The notes beneath the pieces are model-generated. The model was not told where the DNA came from. It saw nothing but the letters and a program-made list of their open reading frames with translations, and did no database searches. From contig NZ_MDZB01000120.1 of the NCBI RefSeq assembly GCF_001816145.1, forward strand, positions 94,121 to 158,120: a stretch of DNA of 64,000 bases, read 5' to 3'. Below are positions 60,299 through 64,000 of this stretch, piece by piece. Every line of letters starts with the position of its first letter. The first letter of the stretch is position 1. This DNA comes from Hymenobacter lapidarius. GTDB taxonomy: Bacteria; Bacteroidota; Bacteroidia; Cytophagales; Hymenobacteraceae. A program made the translations under genes and the position numbers.

Positions 60299-60599
60299 AA
60301 ATCAGGAAAAGGCCGCTTGGGCGCAGCTTAGGTAGGAGACAAACTGAATTCACTACAAATGAAGTTCAGGTCTTGTAAAGACGTGCTCGGCCGGCGCGAT
60401 GTTGCGCCGGGGCCACGGCCGGGCGGCCCCAGCACCACGGCCAGCAGGGCATCTTCGGCGGCGCGGGGCAGGCGCCGGTCCGCTGTACTCGCCCTACAGC
60501 AGCGGGCCAGAGTTACACAAATAGCCGGCAAGGGGCGAAGTACCGCGCCATCGTGGCTTCTTGCGCCCCCAATCGCAGGGCCTAGCGTATTTTTGCTTT
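60299..60599. other. intergenic region before the Uma2 gene
   Basis: These 301 bp lie between divergent genes. They are GC-rich with no believable gene. TATTTTTG at 60588-60595 matches the -7 consensus but is only 4 bp from the ATG and would give an almost leaderless transcript. Nothing else was recognised. Confidence 0.5.
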
Positions 60600-61211
60600 A
60601 TGCCTACGCCCGTCACTTCCCTCACCGACCTCAACCTCAACAACACGTATTCCTACGCCGACTACCTAACTTGGCAGTTTACGGAGGTAGTGGAGCTGCT
60701 GCGCGGTAAAATTATGCGCCGCATGGGTGCCCCCACCGACCGCCACCAAGCGTTGTTGGGGGATTTGCATGCTCATTTTCACACGCACCTGCGGCGGCAG
60801 GCCTGCCAGGTACGCATAGCGCCTTACGACGTGCGCCTGCCCAAACCCGGCCGTACCGCCGACGCGGCCATCTACACCGTGGTACTGCCCGATTTGTGCG
60901 TTATCTGCGACCCTGGCAAGATTGAGCCGCGCGGCTGCTTGGGGGCGCCCGACCTGATTATTGAAATAGTCTCGCCTCGTACCGCCGCCCGCGACTGGAA
61001 AGACAAGTTCGACCTCTACGAAGAAGCCGGCGTGCTTGAATACTGGATAGTGCTGCCCCAGGACAACGACATTTCGGTGTTCGTGCTCGACGAAACTACC
61101 GCCCGCTACCGCCTGGTGGGCGAGTACGCCGGCCCCGGTCCCATTCCGTGCCGCACCCTGCCGGGGCTGAACCTGAATTGGGCCGATATCTTTTCGGAAA
61201 ACCCGGCCTAA
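60600..61211 (+). CDS. Uma2-family endonuclease (DUF820)
   Basis: Restriction-endonuclease-like protein of 203 residues. The ATG at 60600 was chosen over the TTG at 60561. PD-(D/E)XK-type features are Asp in LPDLCVICDPGKI, then PDLIIEIVSPRTAARDWKDKFDLYEEAGVLEYWIVLP with the Glu and downstream Lys. Uma2 genes occur in scattered copies in many Bacteroidota, Chloroflexi and cyanobacteria and their role is undefined. No partner gene or methyltransferase is close. A PIG-L deacetylase gene follows 25 bp downstream on the same strand. Confidence 0.9.
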   Translation: MPTPVTSLTDLNLNNTYSYADYLTWQFTEVVELLRGKIMRRMGAPTDRHQALLGDLHAHFHTHLRRQACQVRIAPYDVRLPKPGRTADAAIYTVVLPDLCVICDPGKIEPRGCLGAPDLIIEIVSPRTAARDWKDKFDLYEEAGVLEYWIVLPQDNDISVFVLDETTARYRLVGEYAGPGPIPCRTLPGLNLNWADIFSENPA

Positions 61212-61236
61212 CGCGCCGCCCACGCTTACTTCGTTC

Positions 61237-63793
61237 ATGATTCGTTCCCTCCGCTCCCTGGCCGCCCTGGCAGTATTAATTATTAATTCTCAATTACTAA
61301 TTAGCGAAGCGCAAGCCCAAACGCCTAAAACCTACTCGTCCTCCGAAATCCTGCTGGGCCTCAAAAAGCTCAACGTCCTCGGCTCGGTGCTCTACATTGC
61401 CGCTCACCCCGACGATGAAAATACCCGCCTCATTGCCTACCTGGCCAACGAGCGCCTGCTCGAAACCGGCTACCTGAGCTGCACCCGCGGCGACGGCGGC
61501 CAGAACCTCGTCGGCCCCGAGCTGCGCGAGGGCCTCGGCGTGATTCGCACGCAGGAGCTGCTGGCGGCCCGGCACACCGACGGCGGCCGGCAATTCTTCA
61601 CCCGCGCCAACGACTTTGGCTTCTCCAAAACCCCGGACGAAACCTTCCGCATCTGGGACAAGGAGCAGGTGCTGGCCGATATGGTGTGGGTCATCCGCCA
61701 GCGCCGGCCCGACGTGCTCATCACCCGCTTCCCCACCGACGGCCGCGGCGGCCACGGCCACCACACCGCCAGCGCCATCCTCGCCGCCGAAGCCTTCGAC
61801 GCGCCGGCGACCCCAAGCGCTTCCCCGAGCAGCTGCAATACGTGCAAGCCTGGCAGCCCAAGCGCCTGTTCTGGAACACCGGCAGCTTCTTCGTGAAGCC
61901 CGGCGAAAACATGGACGGTTACCTCAAGCTCGATGCCGGCGGCTACAACCCCCTGCTTGGGCAGTCGTACGGCGAAATCGCGGCCCGCAGCCGTAGCAAC
62001 CACCGCAGCCAGGGCTTTGGCTCGGCCGCCCAGCGGGGCGAGGCGCTGGAGTATTTCCAGCCGCTGAAAGGGACCCAGGCCACCAAAGACCTGTTCGAAG
62101 GCGTGGACCAAACCTGGAACCGGGTGCCCGGCGGAGCGGCCGTGGGCAAGCTCATCGAGGAGGTGATTCGCAAGTATGACGCGAGCAACCCGAGCGCCAG
62201 CGTGGCGGGGCTTGAGAAAGTCCACGAAGCCATGGGGAAGGTGGGCATAAATAATAAGGAACGATTCTGGATTGGGGAGAAGCTTGGGGCCACTTCAGCG
62301 CTGATACAAGCTTGTGCAGGCGTATATGCAGAAGCCGTGGCGAATGAATCCACGTTTGTAAGTGGCGGCGAAGCATCGGTTACTTACGAGATGGTAAATC
62401 GTTCGGCACTACCGATAAAATTGAAAATGGTTAAAGTCAATAAAGTTGCTTATCGGGGAGACCCAATGACAATTTCCAATGATGGCCCGGAAGAAGATGC
62501 TTCACAGGCTGCTGAATTAGGGCAGAATAAACGAGCAAGTGGGAAACTAACCGTTAACGGCCGTAACAACTTTTTGATTTCGCAACCCTACTGGCTACGT
62601 GAACAGGGGACTATTGGCATGTACAAAACAGGTTTGGAGAGAGTAGTCAACTTTCCTGAAAATTTCCCTGTTGCTTCTGCCTCCTTCTTCTACAGTATTA
62701 ATGGTGGGCCAACCCAGATTTTCACTGTCCCCGTCCAATACAAGCACACCGACCCCGTGCTCGGCGAACTCTACCAACCCTTGGCCGTAGTGCCGCCCGT
62801 GGCCGTGAACCTGCCCGCCGCCCGCGCCTACGTCTTCGCCGATGCCCAGCCCAAGACCGTGCCCGTGACCCTCAAAGCCGGCCGCGCGGGCGTGGCCGGC
62901 ACGCTGGCCCTCACCCTGCCCCCCGGCTGGACCAGCACCCCCACCCGCCAGTCCTTCGCCCTGGCCACCAAAGACGCCGAGCAAACCGTGGAGTTCCGCG
63001 TGCAGCCCGGCCCTGGCGCCGCCCCCGGCAAAGCCGAGCTGCGCGCCGTAGCCACGTCGACGGTCAGGCCTATAGCCGCGGCATTCAGCAAATCACCTAC
63101 CCCCACATCCCCACCCAAACCCTGTTTCCCGAAGCCGTGGCCCCGCTCGTGAAGCTGGAGCTGAAGCGACGCGGCCAGAACGTGGCCTACCTCATGGGCG
63201 CCGGCGATGAAGTGCCCGACGCCCTGCGCCAAATCGGCTATACCGTGACCCTGCTCGAACCCCAGGACCTCACCGCGCCCAACCTCAAGCAATACGATGC
63301 CCTGGTGGTGGGCGTGCGGGCCTACAACACCATCGACCGTCTCAAAACCCAACAGCCCGAAATCCTCAAATACATCGAGCAGGGCGGCAACGTGGTGGTG
63401 CAGTACGTGGTATCGCGCAGCACGGTCCTACCCGAAATCGGCCCGTACCCCCTGAAGCTGAGCAGCGACCGGGTAACCGTGGAAGACGCCCCCGTCACGC
63501 TCTCGAAACACCCGCTCCTGAGCGCCCCCAACAAAATCACCGCCCAGGATTTCACCGGCTGGGTGCAGGAGCAGGGCCTCTACTACCCCAGCTCCTGGGA
63601 CCCCAAGTACCAAACCGTCATCAGCAGCGCCGACCCCGGCGAAAAGACCAAGGAAAGCGCTATTTTGGTGGCCGACTACGGCAAAGGGCACTACATCTAC
63701 ACGGGCCTGTCGCTGTTTCGGGAGCTGCCAGCCGGCGTGCCCGGCGCCTACCGGCTGATTACCAATATGATTTCCTACGGGAAGGAGAAGTAA
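61237..63793 (+). pseudogene. PIG-L/LmbE-family deacetylase, two frameshifts
   Basis: This is one gene of roughly 850 codons that changes frame twice. The first part has a signal peptide and the zinc motif AAHPDDENTRL, then GGQNLVGPEL and the later zinc-site region GGHGHHTASAILAAEAFD. Frame is lost at about 61803 (GACGCGCC where GACGCGGCC is expected) and resumes as GDPKRFPEQLQYVQAW. It is lost again at about 63053 (GCCACGTCGAC where GCCACCGTCGAC is expected) and resumes as VDGQAYSRGIQQITYPHIP. Both are explained by a single missing base. The C-terminal part (NVAYLMGAGDEVPDALRQ, GQGLYYPSSWD-like segments) belongs to the same family. It may be a true pseudogene or two base-calling errors. Confidence 0.85.
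61273..61303. repeat. AT-rich word repeat inside the PIG-L signal peptide
   Basis: A run of TTAATTATTAATTC and AATTACTAATTAG words lies in the first 25 codons of the PIG-L gene and encodes LIINSQLLIS. It is strikingly AT-rich against its GC-rich surroundings and resembles the intergenic word hairpins. Confidence 0.65.
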
Positions 63794-63820
63794 GCAGTAA
63801 AGGCGTCGCCCTCCCCGCCG

Positions 63821-63860
63821 CAACCTCACCCCCGGCCCCTCTCCAAAAGAGAGGGGAGCC
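63821..63860. repeat. single arm of the CAACCTCACCCC repeat family
   Basis: CAACCTCACCCCCGGCCCCT, then CTCCAAAAGAGAGGGGAGCC, closely resembles the arms at 5495-5549 and 5635-5703, with the same self-complementary CCCCTCTC / GAGAGGGG core. It lies 28 bp after the PIG-L stop codon. Confidence 0.8.
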
Positions 63861-63968
63861 ACAGCGGCGCGGGTTTGAACGCTTGTTGTTTTCTGATTTT
63901 AACTTTTCAAGCACGCTAGTTAAAGCTATGCCCTTTAGGGCAAGACTTTAGTTGCTACTCCCTTTCGG

Positions 63969-63976
63969 TAGCTTTG
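63969..63976 (+). promoter_or_regulatory. probable -7 box at the window end
   Basis: TAGCTTTG matches TANNTTTG exactly and lies 4 bp before an ATG at 63981. Two small hairpins (GCCCTTTAGGGC at 63930-63941 and GCTAC/GTAGC at 63954-63972) precede or overlap it. Confidence 0.45.
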
Positions 63977-63980
63977 CCAG

Positions 63981-64000
63981 ATGCAGCAGGCCCGCACTGG
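63981..64000 (+). CDS. possible start of a further gene
   Basis: An ATG opens a reading frame MQQART at the very end of the window, just after a consensus -7 box. Only six codons are visible, so nothing can be said about its product. Confidence 0.25.

Overview
The window is GC-rich and gene-dense. It looks like a chromosomal piece of a Hymenobacter-like member of the Bacteroidota (Cytophagales). The evidence is several proteins with type IX secretion (T9SS) sorting domains, a PorV/PorQ-type barrel next to a PorU2-type sortase, LytS/LytTR two-component genes, an Isc iron-sulfur cluster, a phenylacetyl-CoA epoxidase operon, and promoters of the Bacteroidota TTTG-N19/20-TANNTTTG type. The genus is inferred from protein style and base composition, not from a marker gene. 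I saw no tRNA, rRNA, CRISPR array, phage or intact insertion sequence.

Layout. 1-7.7 kb: the 3' end of a hybrid histidine kinase, a PfkB sugar kinase, a type I pullulanase, a LytS-type kinase plus LytTR regulator split by a palindromic repeat, and a broken glycosyltransferase. 7.7-8.6 kb: an AT-rich non-coding stretch. 8.6-14.1 kb: a giant lamin-tail T9SS cargo and a membrane glycosyltransferase-like protein. 14.3-20 kb: iscS-iscU-orf-iscA, methylmalonyl-CoA epimerase, TsaC/Sua5 and a CCA-adding-type nucleotidyltransferase. 20.1-30 kb: a padR-PspC envelope-stress-like pair and the PorV/Q-PorU2 secretion pair. 30.1-35 kb: namZ-fmt-folA, an FtsX/LolC-type permease and an M23 peptidase. 35-43.3 kb: paaE, a PepF-like peptidase and a TetR-paaABCD operon with a visible operator. 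43.4-50.6 kb: a second lamin-tail cargo, thiL, small envelope proteins and rlmD. 50.7-60.3 kb: two multi-domain T9SS cargo proteins, an SDR and a subtilisin lipoprotein. 60.6-64 kb: a Uma2 nuclease, a frameshifted PIG-L deacetylase and the start of a new unit.

How the genes work together. PorV/Q and PorU2 are the kind of outer-membrane machinery that would export and process the four sorting-domain cargos here. IscS, IscU and IscA supply iron-sulfur clusters that enzymes such as RlmD and PaaE need. PaaA-E open the ring of phenylacetyl-CoA under a TetR-type regulator.

The most unusual feature is non-coding. Many gene junctions carry long hairpins whose arms are built from short repeated words, and each junction uses a different word. 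In several cases the hairpin supplies a stop codon, a start-codon context or a protein C-terminus. Two further families are sequence-conserved palindromes present at more than one site. Three genes are visibly broken: the glycosyltransferase, a small lipoprotein and the PIG-L deacetylase. The last of these also has an AT-rich mosaic core.
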